DNA of 51,171 bases from Peptococcaceae bacterium BICA1-8. Lineage in GTDB: Bacteria; Bacillota; Peptococcia; Peptococcales; BICA1-8. The notes beneath the pieces are model-generated. The model searched no databases. It had not been told where the DNA came from and was given only the letters and a program-made list of their open reading frames with translations. The stretch spans positions 1-51,171 of the forward strand of contig JUEF01000076.1 of assembly GCA_000802045.1 (NCBI GenBank), given 5' to 3'. The position numbers were made by a program, and so were the translations under genes. Shown in pieces: positions 18,346 to 26,118 of this stretch (position 1 is the first letter of the stretch; the number at the start of each line of letters is the position of its first letter).

Positions 18346-18885
18346 TTGCCAAAATTTATTAAAGTACCCCTCACCTATCAAGCAACTTCCTTTAGCTGTG
18401 GAGCAGCTGCTTTGCAGTCAGTCTTATTTTATTATGGGTTAGCAATAAGGGAAAAAAAGATGGCGGAGAAGTTACATACAAATCCCGAAATCGGGACTGA
18501 GTATAAGAATATTATTGAGCTAGCTAGAACCTTTGGTTTTAATGCAACGGACCATTTAAATATGACCTTATGTCAACTTGAAGAGAAAATAAACGAAAAA
18601 GTACCAGTTATTGTGTTAATCCAAGCTTGGGCAAAACAGCTCACAAACTATCAAAACAAATGGGGTAATGAGCATTATGTGGTAGCTATCGGCTCTGATC
18701 GGGAGAACCTTTATTTTATGGATCCCTATACCCTGGGAAATTACACCTATATCCCTAGGATGGATTTTAGTCAGCGTTGGCATGGCAGAGAAGGTAAACT
18801 GGTTTTAGAGCAGTTAGGGATTATTATTACTGGGAAAAAAGGAAGAGCAGCATTTAATCCAGCGGAAATAGTAAAATTAGAGTAA
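18346..18885 (+). CDS. C39-like (papain-fold) cysteine peptidase domain protein
   Basis: FSCGAAALQSVLFYYG carries the catalytic Cys of the C39 double-glycine peptidase fold. NEHYVVAIGSD provides the His, and FMDPYTLG the Asp. No ABC-transporter domain is attached, so this is a stand-alone member of the family often annotated as C39-like; bacteriocin-leader processing should not be assumed. There is no clear signal peptide. The frame is open from ATG 18319, but AGAGAGGTG at 18325-18333 suggests TTG 18346 (MPKFIKVPLTYQ) as the start, giving 179 residues. Confidence 0.78.
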   Translation: MPKFIKVPLTYQATSFSCGAAALQSVLFYYGLAIREKKMAEKLHTNPEIGTEYKNIIELARTFGFNATDHLNMTLCQLEEKINEKVPVIVLIQAWAKQLTNYQNKWGNEHYVVAIGSDRENLYFMDPYTLGNYTYIPRMDFSQRWHGREGKLVLEQLGIIITGKKGRAAFNPAEIVKLE

Positions 18886-18974
18886 AATAAAGAGGATAAA
18901 ACCTTCCAATGAAAAAATAAGGAATATTTTGTTGAAATTAATAACGAAACAAAATATGAAAGAGTGGAATATAT

Positions 18975-19688
18975 ATGGATGTAAATACCTTGAGCTTTGA
19001 AATGGAAATAGAAAGAATTAGAAGTCAAGAATCTGTTCAGGCTGTTTTTTTAACAGGGGCGGCAGCAGGTGAGTTGTGTGATTTTAGTAAACTAAGGGAT
19101 ATAGATATTTTTGTTATTCTGCCAAAAGGTCAATTTTTGGAACGGGAAGTAGCAGATAGAGGGGGTGTTACCTGGGATATAACCTATTTGCCGATAAATC
19201 TTTTGAAACAGGGAATAAAGGAAAAATGGCCGTTTCTGATCCTCGGATTGTATAAAAGCAAACCAATAATTATCGAAGATGTCCAAGTTGACTATCTACT
19301 GGCGGAAATTCAAAGTATTTCCCTTCAAGGACCGGGAGCATTAACAGAGGAAGAATTAAAATATTTAAGGTTTAAGCTAGCCCAGGATTATGAAGACTTA
19401 TATAATCGGAGAAAAGATGCCTTTAATTCGAAATTTCTTGCTTACAACTTATTTAAGGAAATTTTGATTGCGTATTTTAACCTTAATAATAGATGGGTAC
19501 CTCGGGAAAAGAAAATGTTAGCTGCCATTAAAGAGGAAAAGGATTTATATAACGTATGTGTAAAGTTTTTGGAAGAAAAAAATGTAGAAAAAAGCCTTTC
19601 CTACCTACAAAATATGATAAAATATGTATTAAATCCTTGGGGAGGAACACTAATAAATTGGCCTAAGGGGAAATTCCCTTTAAAGTAG
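18975..19688 (+). CDS. Nucleotidyltransferase-like protein
   Basis: A 237-residue protein. [25 protein letters not shown] near residues 25-50 resembles the polymerase-beta-like nucleotidyltransferase core, a small-residue turn followed by a DxD-type metal site (DID), and VTWDITYL may supply the third acidic residue. The rest is mostly helical. Stand-alone proteins of this sort can be NTP transferases or toxin/antitoxin relatives; no partner gene is present here. GTAGCC and AGGTTT follow at once, leaving 19 nt to folE, so they may be cotranscribed. Confidence 0.55.
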   Translation: MDVNTLSFEMEIERIRSQESVQAVFLTGAAAGELCDFSKLRDIDIFVILPKGQFLEREVADRGGVTWDITYLPINLLKQGIKEKWPFLILGLYKSKPIIIEDVQVDYLLAEIQSISLQGPGALTEEELKYLRFKLAQDYEDLYNRRKDAFNSKFLAYNLFKEILIAYFNLNNRWVPREKKMLAAIKEEKDLYNVCVKFLEEKNVEKSLSYLQNMIKYVLNPWGGTLINWPKGKFPLK

Positions 19689-19707
19689 CCGAAGAAAGAG
19701 GTTTACT

Positions 19708-20274
19708 GTGGATAAGGAAAGAATTGAAAAGGCTGTAAAGGAAATATTACTGGCCATTGGAGAAGACCCAAATCGAGAAGGATTATTAAATACACCTAAA
19801 AGAATCGCTAATATGTATGAAGAAATATTTGCGGGATTAGAAGATGACCCAGGAAAACATCTGGAGATATATTTTGAGCAAGAAAACCATGAGGAGCTAG
19901 TCTTAGTTAAAGATATCTCTTTTCATAGTATGTGTGAGCATCACCTTGTTCCATTTTTTGGGAAATGCCATGTAGGCTATATTCCTAAAGGAGGGAAATT
20001 AACCGGGTTAAGTAAACTGGCCAGGGTAGTTGAAATGGTAGCCCGCAGACCACAGCTCCAGGAACGTTTGACTTGTACAATTGCCGATATTATTGTGGAC
20101 AAGCTAGCGCCCCATGGCGTAATTGTAGTTGTTGAGGCAGAGCATATGTGTATGACAATGCGGGGTGTAAAAAAACCTGGTTCAAAGACCCTGACCTCAG
20201 CAGTACGGGGAATATTTAAAAAAGATGCTAAATCAAGAGCGGAAGCACTGGCGCTGATTAATTTTGGAAGATAG
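19708..20274 (+). CDS. folE: GTP cyclohydrolase I
   Basis: This enzyme converts GTP to 7,8-dihydroneopterin triphosphate, the first step of folate synthesis. [19 protein letters not shown] holds the zinc-binding Cys and catalytic His, and [19 protein letters not shown] holds the second zinc Cys and the C-terminal signature. [17 protein letters not shown] is the conserved N-terminal motif. At 188 residues it has the standard length. The start is GTG 19708 after GAAAGAGG. It is followed by folP, folB and folK on the same strand, which complete most of the pterin branch. Confidence 0.97.
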   Translation: MDKERIEKAVKEILLAIGEDPNREGLLNTPKRIANMYEEIFAGLEDDPGKHLEIYFEQENHEELVLVKDISFHSMCEHHLVPFFGKCHVGYIPKGGKLTGLSKLARVVEMVARRPQLQERLTCTIADIIVDKLAPHGVIVVVEAEHMCMTMRGVKKPGSKTLTSAVRGIFKKDAKSRAEALALINFGR

Positions 20275-20280
20275 CTTAAT

Positions 20281-20296
20281 AGTGGGCGAGTGGGCG
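20281..20296 (+). repeat. 8-bp tandem repeat (GTGGGCGA x2)
   Basis: Two perfect copies of GTGGGCGA directly follow the folE stop codon. It is related to the GGGCCCAC repeat at 40257-40280 and one of several 7-8 bp tandem repeats between genes in this window. Confidence 0.7.
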
Positions 20297-20340
20297 AGAA
20301 AAAAATGGTAGTGGAAGGGTGTCCAAGTCTAATATTTAAG

Positions 20341-20493
20341 GATGCATCCTATGCATGCGAAAATAACATGAGGCATCTGCTAAAGGGTCTAGCTCAAAGG
20401 ATGCATCACTATAAATTGCCAATCATCAGATGCATCATGCAGTATTGGCTCAGAAGCCGATGCATCCCAGAAAGCTGTCATTCATCGGATGCC
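20341..20493. repeat. Array of six GATGCATC-like octamers every 29-30 bp
   Basis: The palindrome GATGCATC occurs at 20341, 20400, 20429 and 20459, with one-mismatch or partial copies at 20370 (GAGGCATC) and 20488 (GATGCC). The spacings are 29, 30, 29, 30 and 29 bp. The 21-22 bp between octamers differ from unit to unit. It fills the folE-folP gap. It is not a CRISPR, because the repeat is far too short. It could be a multi-site protein-binding region or a decayed tandem repeat. Confidence 0.75.
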
Positions 20494-20512
20494 TTTTGCG
20501 ACACGTCTTTCC

Positions 20513-20544
20513 CAGCCACTAGCTACTAGCCACTAACAACTAAG
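20513..20544. repeat. ACTAG/CCACTA dispersed repeat cluster
   Basis: Several overlapping copies of CCACTAG, CTACTAG and CCACTAA lie directly ahead of the folP ribosome site. The same motif family occurs at 27158-27232 and 42533-42565, each time just upstream of a ribosome binding site. Confidence 0.65.
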
Positions 20545-20562
20545 GATATTGAGGTGTTTGGA

Positions 20563-21399
20563 ATGTATTACAATAGATTTGTCAATATCAAGTGTGGAAA
20601 TAGAACCTTGAGCATGGGATCTAGAACCTATATCATGGGGATCTTAAATGTTACTCCTGATTCTTTTTCTGATGGCGGTGATTTCGTTGATCTAGAGCAG
20701 GCTGTAGCTCATGCTCATTTAATGGTTCGAGAAGGGGCGGACATTATCGACATTGGCGGAGAATCGACCCGGCCGGGCTTTGAGGAGATAAGCACCGAGG
20801 AAGAACTAGGGAGGATTTTGCCCGTAGTAAAAAGGCTGGTAAAAGAGGTGGAGGTTCCTGTATCCGTTGATACCTATAAGGCTATGGTGGCTAAAGAGGT
20901 TTTAATGGCAGGTGCTGATATTATCAATGATATCTGGGGATTAAAAAAAGACCCTGGTATAGCTGAGGTAATTGCTAAAGGGCAAATTCCGGCAGTGATT
21001 ATGCATAATCAGGTTGGAACTGACTATCAAAATGATATTATGGAAGAAATTAAGCTTTCTTTGCAAGAATCAATAAATATTGCTTTAGATGCAGGTGTTA
21101 GGAAGGAAAATATTATCTTAGATCCGGGAATTGGTTTTGGAAAAAACCCAGAGCAGAATATGGTTGTTATGGCTAGGCTCCATGAGCTAAATGAATTAGG
21201 TTACCCAATTCTCTTGGGTACCTCCCGCAAATCTATGCTAGGGAAAATTTTGGACTTGCCTCCTAAGGATAGAATTGAGGGGACTTTGGCAACGACTGTG
21301 ATGGGAATTATGCAGGGAATAGATATTGTACGGGTACATGACGTAAAAGAGAATTGGCGGGCTGCTAAGGTTACTGATGCCATAATAAGAAAGCATTAG
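20563..21399 (+). CDS. folP: Dihydropteroate synthase
   Basis: Joins p-aminobenzoate to the pterin pyrophosphate to make dihydropteroate, the target of sulfonamides. GILNVTPDSFSDGG and DIGGESTRPG are the two classic family signatures; DPGIGFGK and LLGTSRKS complete the pterin and pABA sites. 278 residues, TIM-barrel fold, standard length. GAGGTG at 20551-20556 favours ATG 20563 over the in-frame GTG 20554, which lies inside it. folB begins 10 nt after the stop. Confidence 0.97.
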   Translation: MYYNRFVNIKCGNRTLSMGSRTYIMGILNVTPDSFSDGGDFVDLEQAVAHAHLMVREGADIIDIGGESTRPGFEEISTEEELGRILPVVKRLVKEVEVPVSVDTYKAMVAKEVLMAGADIINDIWGLKKDPGIAEVIAKGQIPAVIMHNQVGTDYQNDIMEEIKLSLQESINIALDAGVRKENIILDPGIGFGKNPEQNMVVMARLHELNELGYPILLGTSRKSMLGKILDLPPKDRIEGTLATTVMGIMQGIDIVRVHDVKENWRAAKVTDAIIRKH

Positions 21400-21409
21400 A
21401 GGTAAAAAT

Positions 21410-21775
21410 ATGGATAAGATTTTTTTAAAAAATTTAGCCTTTTTTGGCTTCCATGGGGTCATGAGTGAAGAAAAAGCTCTTGGACAAAAATTTTTTATTG
21501 ATGTTGAATTAAGCTTGGATTTAAAAAAAGCCGGAGAAACTGATAATGTTAAAGATACTGTAAGCTATGCTGATATATATCAATTAGTTAAAGAGATGGT
21601 ATCAGACAATAGGTTTAATTTGATTGAGGCTTTAGCGGAAAACATTGCCTCAGAAATTTTAGTAAAGTACGAAGAAATAAAGGAAACAGTTGTCCTAGTA
21701 CGCAAACCGGAGGCACCTGTCCCTGGTATATTTGACTATTTTGGTGTAGAAATAAGGAGAAAAAGAAATGGCTAA
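21410..21775 (+). CDS. folB: Dihydroneopterin aldolase
   Basis: Cleaves dihydroneopterin to 6-hydroxymethyldihydropterin and glycolaldehyde. The 121-residue length and FFGFHGVMSEEKALGQKFFIDVEL with the conserved Tyr/Phe-His-Gly and Glu are typical. DTVSYADIYQLV, NLIEALAEN (Glu binds the pterin) and the closing VRKPEAPVPG are all present. The gene overlaps folK by 8 nt, indicating translational coupling. Confidence 0.96.
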   Translation: MDKIFLKNLAFFGFHGVMSEEKALGQKFFIDVELSLDLKKAGETDNVKDTVSYADIYQLVKEMVSDNRFNLIEALAENIASEILVKYEEIKETVVLVRKPEAPVPGIFDYFGVEIRRKRNG

Positions 21776-22244
21776 GGCTTATTTGGGACTTGGCAGCAAC
21801 CTAGGCAATAAAAAAACTAACTTAACAACTTGTTTAGAACTGCTTTATAAGAACCCTTTTATAGAAGTACTTAAAATTTCTTCCTTCTATGAAACAGAGC
21901 CTATAGGCTTTAAGGAACAGGACTGGTTTTTAAATGCTGTTGTCGAGCTTGAGACTTCGGTAGACCCTTATAGACTGCTTTCATTTTGTCAGTCTATCGA
22001 AGACCAGCTTCAGAGAAAGAGGCTTATAAGATGGGGTCCTAGAACCATGGATGTTGATATTCTGCTTTATGAAAATTTTTCTTCTGAAGATCCGATACTA
22101 ACAATACCCCACCCAAGAATGACAGAACGAGCCTTTGTCTTAGTGCCGCTTGCGGAAATTGAGCCAGATTTAAAAATAGAAGGGCAAAGTATTTCAAAGC
22201 TTTTAGCTGAATTAAAAGATGACCAAATAAAAAGAGTTGATTAA
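21768..22244 (+). CDS. folK: 2-amino-4-hydroxy-6-hydroxymethyldihydropteridine pyrophosphokinase
   Basis: Transfers pyrophosphate from ATP to 6-hydroxymethyldihydropterin, the step before folP. AYLGLGSNLGNK starts the protein as expected, SSFYETEPIGFKEQDWFLNAVVEL forms the pterin pocket, and RWGPRTMDVDILLY carries the two magnesium-binding aspartates; PHPRMTERAFVLVPL is the last motif. 158 residues, standard length. Last gene of the folate cluster. Confidence 0.97.
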   Translation: MAKAYLGLGSNLGNKKTNLTTCLELLYKNPFIEVLKISSFYETEPIGFKEQDWFLNAVVELETSVDPYRLLSFCQSIEDQLQRKRLIRWGPRTMDVDILLYENFSSEDPILTIPHPRMTERAFVLVPLAEIEPDLKIEGQSISKLLAELKDDQIKRVD

Positions 22245-22307
22245 ATAATTGCTAAATATGATATTATTATACTTGTTTGAACAGAAATTTTCTTAGGAAG
22301 TGATATA

Positions 22308-23480
22308 TTGACCAGCGGCAATGTACACCGTTTAGAAATAGATGGTAGAGAAATTATTCTTATTGGGACAGCCCATGTTTCGCGGAAAAGTGTTGATGAG
22401 GTAAAAGAGATAATTCAGGAAGAAAAACCTAATACAGTTTGTGTAGAATTATGCCAATCCCGATATCAATCTATTAGTGATGCAAACAGATGGAAAAACA
22501 TGGATATAATCAAGGTTATTAAAGAGGGTAAAGCCCTGATGTTATTAATTAACCTGATTCTGTCCTCTTACCAAAAAAGATTAGCCCGGCAATTTGGCAT
22601 TCAACCTGGACAGGAGATGATTCAAGGTATTGAATCGGCAAATGAACTAGGAGCGACCCTTTGTTTAGCTGACCGGGATATTCAAACGACAATGCTTAGG
22701 CTGTGGAGGGGTATGGGCCTCTGGGGAAAAATTAAGTTATTTTTTCAACTAGTCTTAAGTATGTTTGAAAATGAAGAGCTCAGTGAGGAAGAACTGGAAA
22801 AAATGAAAAGTCAGGATATGTTAACTGCGGCTTTAAATGAGTTATCCAAGTCTTTTCCTCAGTTTAAGGCTATCCTAATCGATGAAAGGGATAGATATCT
22901 AGCTCAGAAAATTAAAGAGGCACCGGGAAATAAAATCATTGCTGTATTAGGTGCTGGTCATATTCCGGGAATAAAAAATGAAATACTCCATGACCATGAC
23001 CTAGCTGAACTTTCCCGGGTATTACCTCCATCTAAAACCGCAAAAATAATTGGTTGGACTATTCCGGTAGTAATACTATTGATCATTGCCTCTACCTTTT
23101 CAGTTAATAAAGCTGCAGGTATAGACCAAATGCTAAGCTGGGTTCTCTGGAATGGTTCTTTAGCAGCTATTGGTACATCATTGGCTTTTGGGCATCCTCT
23201 TTCTATACTGACAGCGTTTTTAGTTGCACCTATAAGCTCTTTAAGTCCTCTTCTAGCTGCGGGTTGGTTTGCTGGTCTTACTGAGGCTTTGATAAGAAAG
23301 CCAAATGTTCAGGATTTTGAGAACATGTCAGAGGATGTTTATTCTCTAAAAGGTTTTTGGCGTAATAAGGTTACCCATATTCTGCTGGTAGTTGTTATGG
23401 CGAACATTGGAAGCACCATAGGTACCTTAGTAGGGGGAGCAGATGTAGTCAGGCAGTTTATTAATACAGTTTTTGGATAA
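22308..23480 (+). CDS. TraB family membrane protein
   Basis: A 390-residue protein. The N-terminal half has the TraB/PrgY signature: IILIGTAHVSRKSVDEV, then VCVELCQSRYQSI and LADRDIQTTMLRLW, with conserved GTAH and a second conserved Glu typical of the TIKI/TraB fold, and AVLGAGHIPGI near residue 210. The C-terminal 140 residues hold four or so TM helices. Enterococcal TraB/PrgY shuts down pheromone signalling, but chromosomal members are widespread and mostly uncharacterised, so pheromone function should not be assumed. The start is TTG 22308, with TTAGGAAG 7 nt before it. Confidence 0.85.
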   Translation: MTSGNVHRLEIDGREIILIGTAHVSRKSVDEVKEIIQEEKPNTVCVELCQSRYQSISDANRWKNMDIIKVIKEGKALMLLINLILSSYQKRLARQFGIQPGQEMIQGIESANELGATLCLADRDIQTTMLRLWRGMGLWGKIKLFFQLVLSMFENEELSEEELEKMKSQDMLTAALNELSKSFPQFKAILIDERDRYLAQKIKEAPGNKIIAVLGAGHIPGIKNEILHDHDLAELSRVLPPSKTAKIIGWTIPVVILLIIASTFSVNKAAGIDQMLSWVLWNGSLAAIGTSLAFGHPLSILTAFLVAPISSLSPLLAAGWFAGLTEALIRKPNVQDFENMSEDVYSLKGFWRNKVTHILLVVVMANIGSTIGTLVGGADVVRQFINTVFG

Positions 23481-23526
23481 AAATGATAATAGTCAAAAGT
23501 CAATTGACCATAGATAATAGTTTATA

Positions 23527-23550
23527 GACGATAGACTATAGTCTATCGTC
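23527..23550. repeat. Perfect 24-bp palindrome (ATAGTCTATCGTC family)
   Basis: A perfectly self-complementary 24-bp sequence centred on ACTATAGT, with half-site ATAGTCTATCGTC. Related pieces occur at 35362-35386 and 42511-42527. Without a T run it is not a terminator. It is one of the intergenic repeat families of this window. Confidence 0.75.
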
Positions 23551-23558
23551 CATATGCT

Positions 23559-23596
23559 AACAACCTGCCGGTGCGTGCAGGTTGTTTTATTTTTCT
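23559..23596 (+). terminator. Rho-independent terminator after the TraB-like gene
   Basis: A perfect 10-bp stem AACAACCTGC / GCAGGTTGTT with an 8-nt loop, then a T-rich tail. It separates the TraB-like gene from the permease promoter. Confidence 0.8.
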
Positions 23597-23624
23597 AACA
23601 ATTGCAAAACTTCTGAATTTGTTA

Positions 23625-23653
23625 TTGCAAAATGTCAGCAAATGTCGTAAAAT
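23625..23653 (+). promoter_or_regulatory. Promoter of the permease gene
   Basis: TTGCAA at 23625-23630, 17-bp spacer, TAAAAT at 23648-23653. It matches the promoter at 26041-26069 closely: same -10, same spacing and a shared sequence around the -10 box and downstream. Confidence 0.65.
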
Positions 23654-23672
23654 GGCATTAGAGGTAAATCTA

Positions 23673-23684
23673 CTCATCAGTGAG
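23673..23684. promoter_or_regulatory. Shared element CTCATCAGTGAG, copy 1 (putative operator)
   Basis: A 12-bp element with CTCA/TGAG arms, 19 bp downstream of the permease -10 box. An identical copy lies at 26086-26097 in the next operon. The regulator gene in between makes it a candidate operator for that protein. Confidence 0.6.
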
Positions 23685-23744
23685 GAGGGGGTTGTTTGTA
23701 AACGGAGTACATACCTTACATATAAAAAATAGGGAGGTTTTAAT

Positions 23745-25136
23745 GTGGATACTCAAGTTACTTTAGGATCATTGCACTTTATTTATTTTTCAGTAGTAAT
23801 TTTAGTTATTGGCGTTATGGTAGCCAGAAGAGACACAGTGCTGCCCTGTATCATTGGTTTATTTATTATTGGCCTTGCAGCCAAAGGTTCAATAGTTGGT
23901 GCAGTCCAGGTTATGTTTAATGCTTTAATGGCTGCTGGTGGAGAATTTTTAGGACTTATTGTTGTTATTTCCCTTGTAGTTGGAATGAGTAAAGCCATGG
24001 CAGATTCAGGGACCGATTACCTTATAATGCGCCCTGCTGCCAAAGTTATGGTTAATAGAAATATTGCCTTTTTCGTGACGGGTTTTGCAATGCTTATTGT
24101 TTCTTGGTTTGTATGGCCATCTCCTGCAGTTGCGCTGATAGGTGCATTGTTACTGCCGGTTGCTCTTAGAGCCGGTTTACCTGCTGTTGGTGCGGCAGTT
24201 GCTATGAATATTTTTGGCCATGGAATTGGTTTATCTAGTGACTGGATTATCCAAGGTGCTCCAGGAATTACAGCCAGTGCAGCTGGTCTCGCAGATGCCA
24301 CCAAGGTAACTTATCCAGGTGCGCCCCTTTACTTAGTTATGGCTGTTGTAACTGTGGCAGTTGCATTCTATATGCTAAGAAAAGATTTAAATCAAAATGC
24401 CCACCTTTATGAAAAGGAACTGTCTAGTGCTACTAAGGATGATCAAAACGAAAAACGTAAATTTAGCACTGCATCCTATATTTTTGCCATTTTGATTCCA
24501 ATAGTTTTTGCCGCTGATGTGGTAGCTATGTTAATGCTAGACCTCAAAGGCGGAGATGCTACAGCTTTAATTGGTGGTACTGCCTTAGTAATAACAGCAG
24601 TTTTAGCCATAGCTCAGTTTAAAGGTGAATCTTTAGAGAAGGTTACTGACTACGTTAGAGACGGCTTTATGTTTGGTATCAAAATATTTGCCCCCGTTAT
24701 TGTTATTGGAGCGTTCTTCTTCCTAGGAAGTGAAGGAACTGCAAAGGCAATACTTGGGGAAAATGCAACTGGACTACTAACAGATCTAGGAACCTATTTA
24801 GCTCAGAACGTCCCATTAAGTACGGCGCCGGTGGCCTTTATCACTATAATTATCGGTGGTATTACTGGTCTTGACGGTTCCGGCTTTTCTGGTTTACCTT
24901 TAGTGGGATCGCTAGCTCAGACCTTTGGTACTGCAATAGATGGTAATGTGGGAGTTATAGCTGCCCTTGGACAAATTAGCTCTGTCTGGGTAGGCGGAGG
25001 AACTATTATTCCTTGGGGTTTAATCCCGGTAGCAGCTATTTGTGGTGTTGAGCCTATGGAATTGGCCCGTCGTAATTTTATCCCAGTTATGATCGGTTTT
25101 CTAGTCACAACTATAGTTGCCATCTTTTTAATCTAA
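23745..25136 (+). CDS. Polytopic permease, GntP/ion-transporter-superfamily type
   Basis: A 463-residue membrane protein with about 11-12 TM helices, Gly/Ala-rich and with re-entrant-like stretches (WPSPAVALIGALLLPVALRAGLP; GGITGLDGSGFSGLPLVG; SSVWVGGGTIIPWGLIP). The layout resembles carboxylate/gluconate or Na+-coupled transporters of the ion-transporter superfamily; I do not recognise the exact family. GTG 23745 follows GGGAGG; the overlapping ATG at 23743 is out of frame and soon stops. It shares its promoter pattern with the catabolic operon at 26.1 kb, so it probably imports that pathway's substrate. Substrate unknown. Confidence 0.7.
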   Translation: MDTQVTLGSLHFIYFSVVILVIGVMVARRDTVLPCIIGLFIIGLAAKGSIVGAVQVMFNALMAAGGEFLGLIVVISLVVGMSKAMADSGTDYLIMRPAAKVMVNRNIAFFVTGFAMLIVSWFVWPSPAVALIGALLLPVALRAGLPAVGAAVAMNIFGHGIGLSSDWIIQGAPGITASAAGLADATKVTYPGAPLYLVMAVVTVAVAFYMLRKDLNQNAHLYEKELSSATKDDQNEKRKFSTASYIFAILIPIVFAADVVAMLMLDLKGGDATALIGGTALVITAVLAIAQFKGESLEKVTDYVRDGFMFGIKIFAPVIVIGAFFFLGSEGTAKAILGENATGLLTDLGTYLAQNVPLSTAPVAFITIIIGGITGLDGSGFSGLPLVGSLAQTFGTAIDGNVGVIAALGQISSVWVGGGTIIPWGLIPVAAICGVEPMELARRNFIPVMIGFLVTTIVAIFLI

Positions 25137-25142
25137 CCTTAG

Positions 25143-25171
25143 TTGCAGTGACTGAAGTAGTATTGTATAAT
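25143..25171 (+). promoter_or_regulatory. Promoter of the FCD regulator gene
   Basis: TTGCAG at 25143-25148, 17-bp spacer, perfect TATAAT at 25166-25171. It starts 7 nt after the permease stop codon, so the regulator has its own transcript. It lacks the CTCATCAGTGAG element. Confidence 0.7.
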
Positions 25172-25214
25172 TACTTTGGTTATATAAAAAATATTTATGT
25201 GGAGAGTGGGTGTT

Positions 25215-25931
25215 TTGCTAACACCACGGGAAAATCATAGGTTTTTTATTCTAGAAGTAATTGAAAAAAGTGAAGCACCCCTAGGTGCCAACCAGATAAA
25301 AAAAGAACTATCTAGTATAGGATTAAATATTAGTGAAGCAACTGTTGGCAGAATTTTATTCGGTTTGGATCAGGAGACTCTAACTAAAAAAGAGGGCTTT
25401 AAAGGCAGACTTTTAACCGAACAAGGACAAAATACCTTACGTGAAATGCGTATTCAGCGAGAAAGAAAAGAGTACGGTGAAGAATTTTTTAAAGTTCTGG
25501 ATAGTACATCTGAAGCAGAATTGGTCGAGATTTTAGTTGCTAGGCGAGTTATTGAGAGTCAATTAGCAAGGATGGCAGCAATGCATATTACACCTGAAAT
25601 TGCTCAGGAAATGCAGGAAACCATTGATCAACAGGCGAAATATAGCAAAAAAGGTATAGCCGCCGAATATGATGTCCAGTTTCATAAGCTTATTTCCCGA
25701 TCAGCAGGTAATAAAGTTCTTGATGCTATGCTAGATCTAATCAGGCAAGATGGGCAGTTGACTCCTGCTTTAGAGTATATTCGCAAAAAGGTAAAAAGCA
25801 GTATAATGGTTGACCATAAGAAGATTATGGAGGCCATTATTAATAAGGACCCTGATACCGCTGAAAAGGCAATGGTTGAGCATATGGACAATTTAATCCG
25901 GGATGTAAATAAATACTGGGGCGAGGTGTAA
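25215..25931 (+). CDS. NrpR-type winged helix fused to FCD domain, transcriptional regulator
   Basis: Residues 10-70 (ILEVIEKSEAPLGANQIKKE ... TKKEGFKGRLLTEQGQ) look like the winged helix found at the N-terminus of NrpR, not the GntR-type helix that normally precedes FCD domains. Residues 95-235 are a clear FCD domain: LVARRVIESQLARMAA, EYDVQFHKLISRSAGN with the metal-binding Asp and His, and DHKKIMEAI / DPDTAEKAMVEHM with the second and third His. FCD domains bind small acids, often via a metal ion. TTG 25215 is preferred because GGAG lies at 25201-25204; an in-frame ATG at 25197 has no ribosome site. It probably senses a substrate or intermediate of the flanking genes. Confidence 0.82.
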   Translation: MLTPRENHRFFILEVIEKSEAPLGANQIKKELSSIGLNISEATVGRILFGLDQETLTKKEGFKGRLLTEQGQNTLREMRIQRERKEYGEEFFKVLDSTSEAELVEILVARRVIESQLARMAAMHITPEIAQEMQETIDQQAKYSKKGIAAEYDVQFHKLISRSAGNKVLDAMLDLIRQDGQLTPALEYIRKKVKSSIMVDHKKIMEAIINKDPDTAEKAMVEHMDNLIRDVNKYWGEV

Positions 25932-25980
25932 AACCTTCCTAGTAAGGATTAGTGTTTATCAAAAAAGTCCACTTTTAAGG

Positions 25981-26010
25981 AATCCTGCAGCTTTGCAGGG
26001 TTTCTTTTTT
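25981..26010 (+). terminator. Rho-independent terminator after the FCD regulator gene
   Basis: AATCCTGCA pairs with TGCAGGGTT (one G-U) and is followed by a T-rich tail. Confidence 0.75.
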
Positions 26011-26040
26011 ATTAAATATTTTTTTTTTGAAAATTATGAC

Positions 26041-26069
26041 TTGATAAATGTTGATAAGTGTCATAAAAT
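26041..26069 (+). promoter_or_regulatory. Promoter of the RidA / PLP / FAD operon
   Basis: TTGATA at 26041-26046, 17-bp spacer, TAAAAT at 26064-26069. It has the same design and partly the same sequence as the permease promoter at 23625-23653. Confidence 0.65.
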
Positions 26070-26085
26070 GATAGTAGATAATCTG

Positions 26086-26097
26086 CTCATCAGTGAG
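26086..26097. promoter_or_regulatory. Shared element CTCATCAGTGAG, copy 2 (putative operator)
   Basis: An identical 12-bp copy of the element at 23673-23684, lying 16 bp downstream of the -10 box and 21 bp ahead of the first gene of the operon. It may be a roadblock-type operator or an RNA leader element. Confidence 0.6.
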
Positions 26098-26118
26098 TAG
26101 CGGAAATGAGGGTTATAT

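Noticed and set aside
18185..18442. 85-residue open frame upstream of the C39-like gene
   Set aside because: It contains a perfect terminator hairpin (18212-18232) and overlaps the C39-like gene in another frame.
18346..18885. Bacteriocin-processing peptidase
   Set aside because: No ABC transporter domain, leader peptide or bacteriocin gene is nearby; only the C39-like fold can be supported.
20341..20493. CRISPR array
   Set aside because: Spacing is regular, but the repeat is only about 8 bp, two copies are imperfect, and no cas gene is in the window.
20290..20529. 79-residue open frame between folE and folP
   Set aside because: It runs through the octamer array and other repeats, its composition is unlike a protein (Cys/His-rich from GATGCATC) and it has no homologous look.
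22308..23480. Pheromone shutdown system (TraB/PrgY)
   Set aside because: The family match is good, but no conjugation or pheromone genes are present; chromosomal members are widespread.
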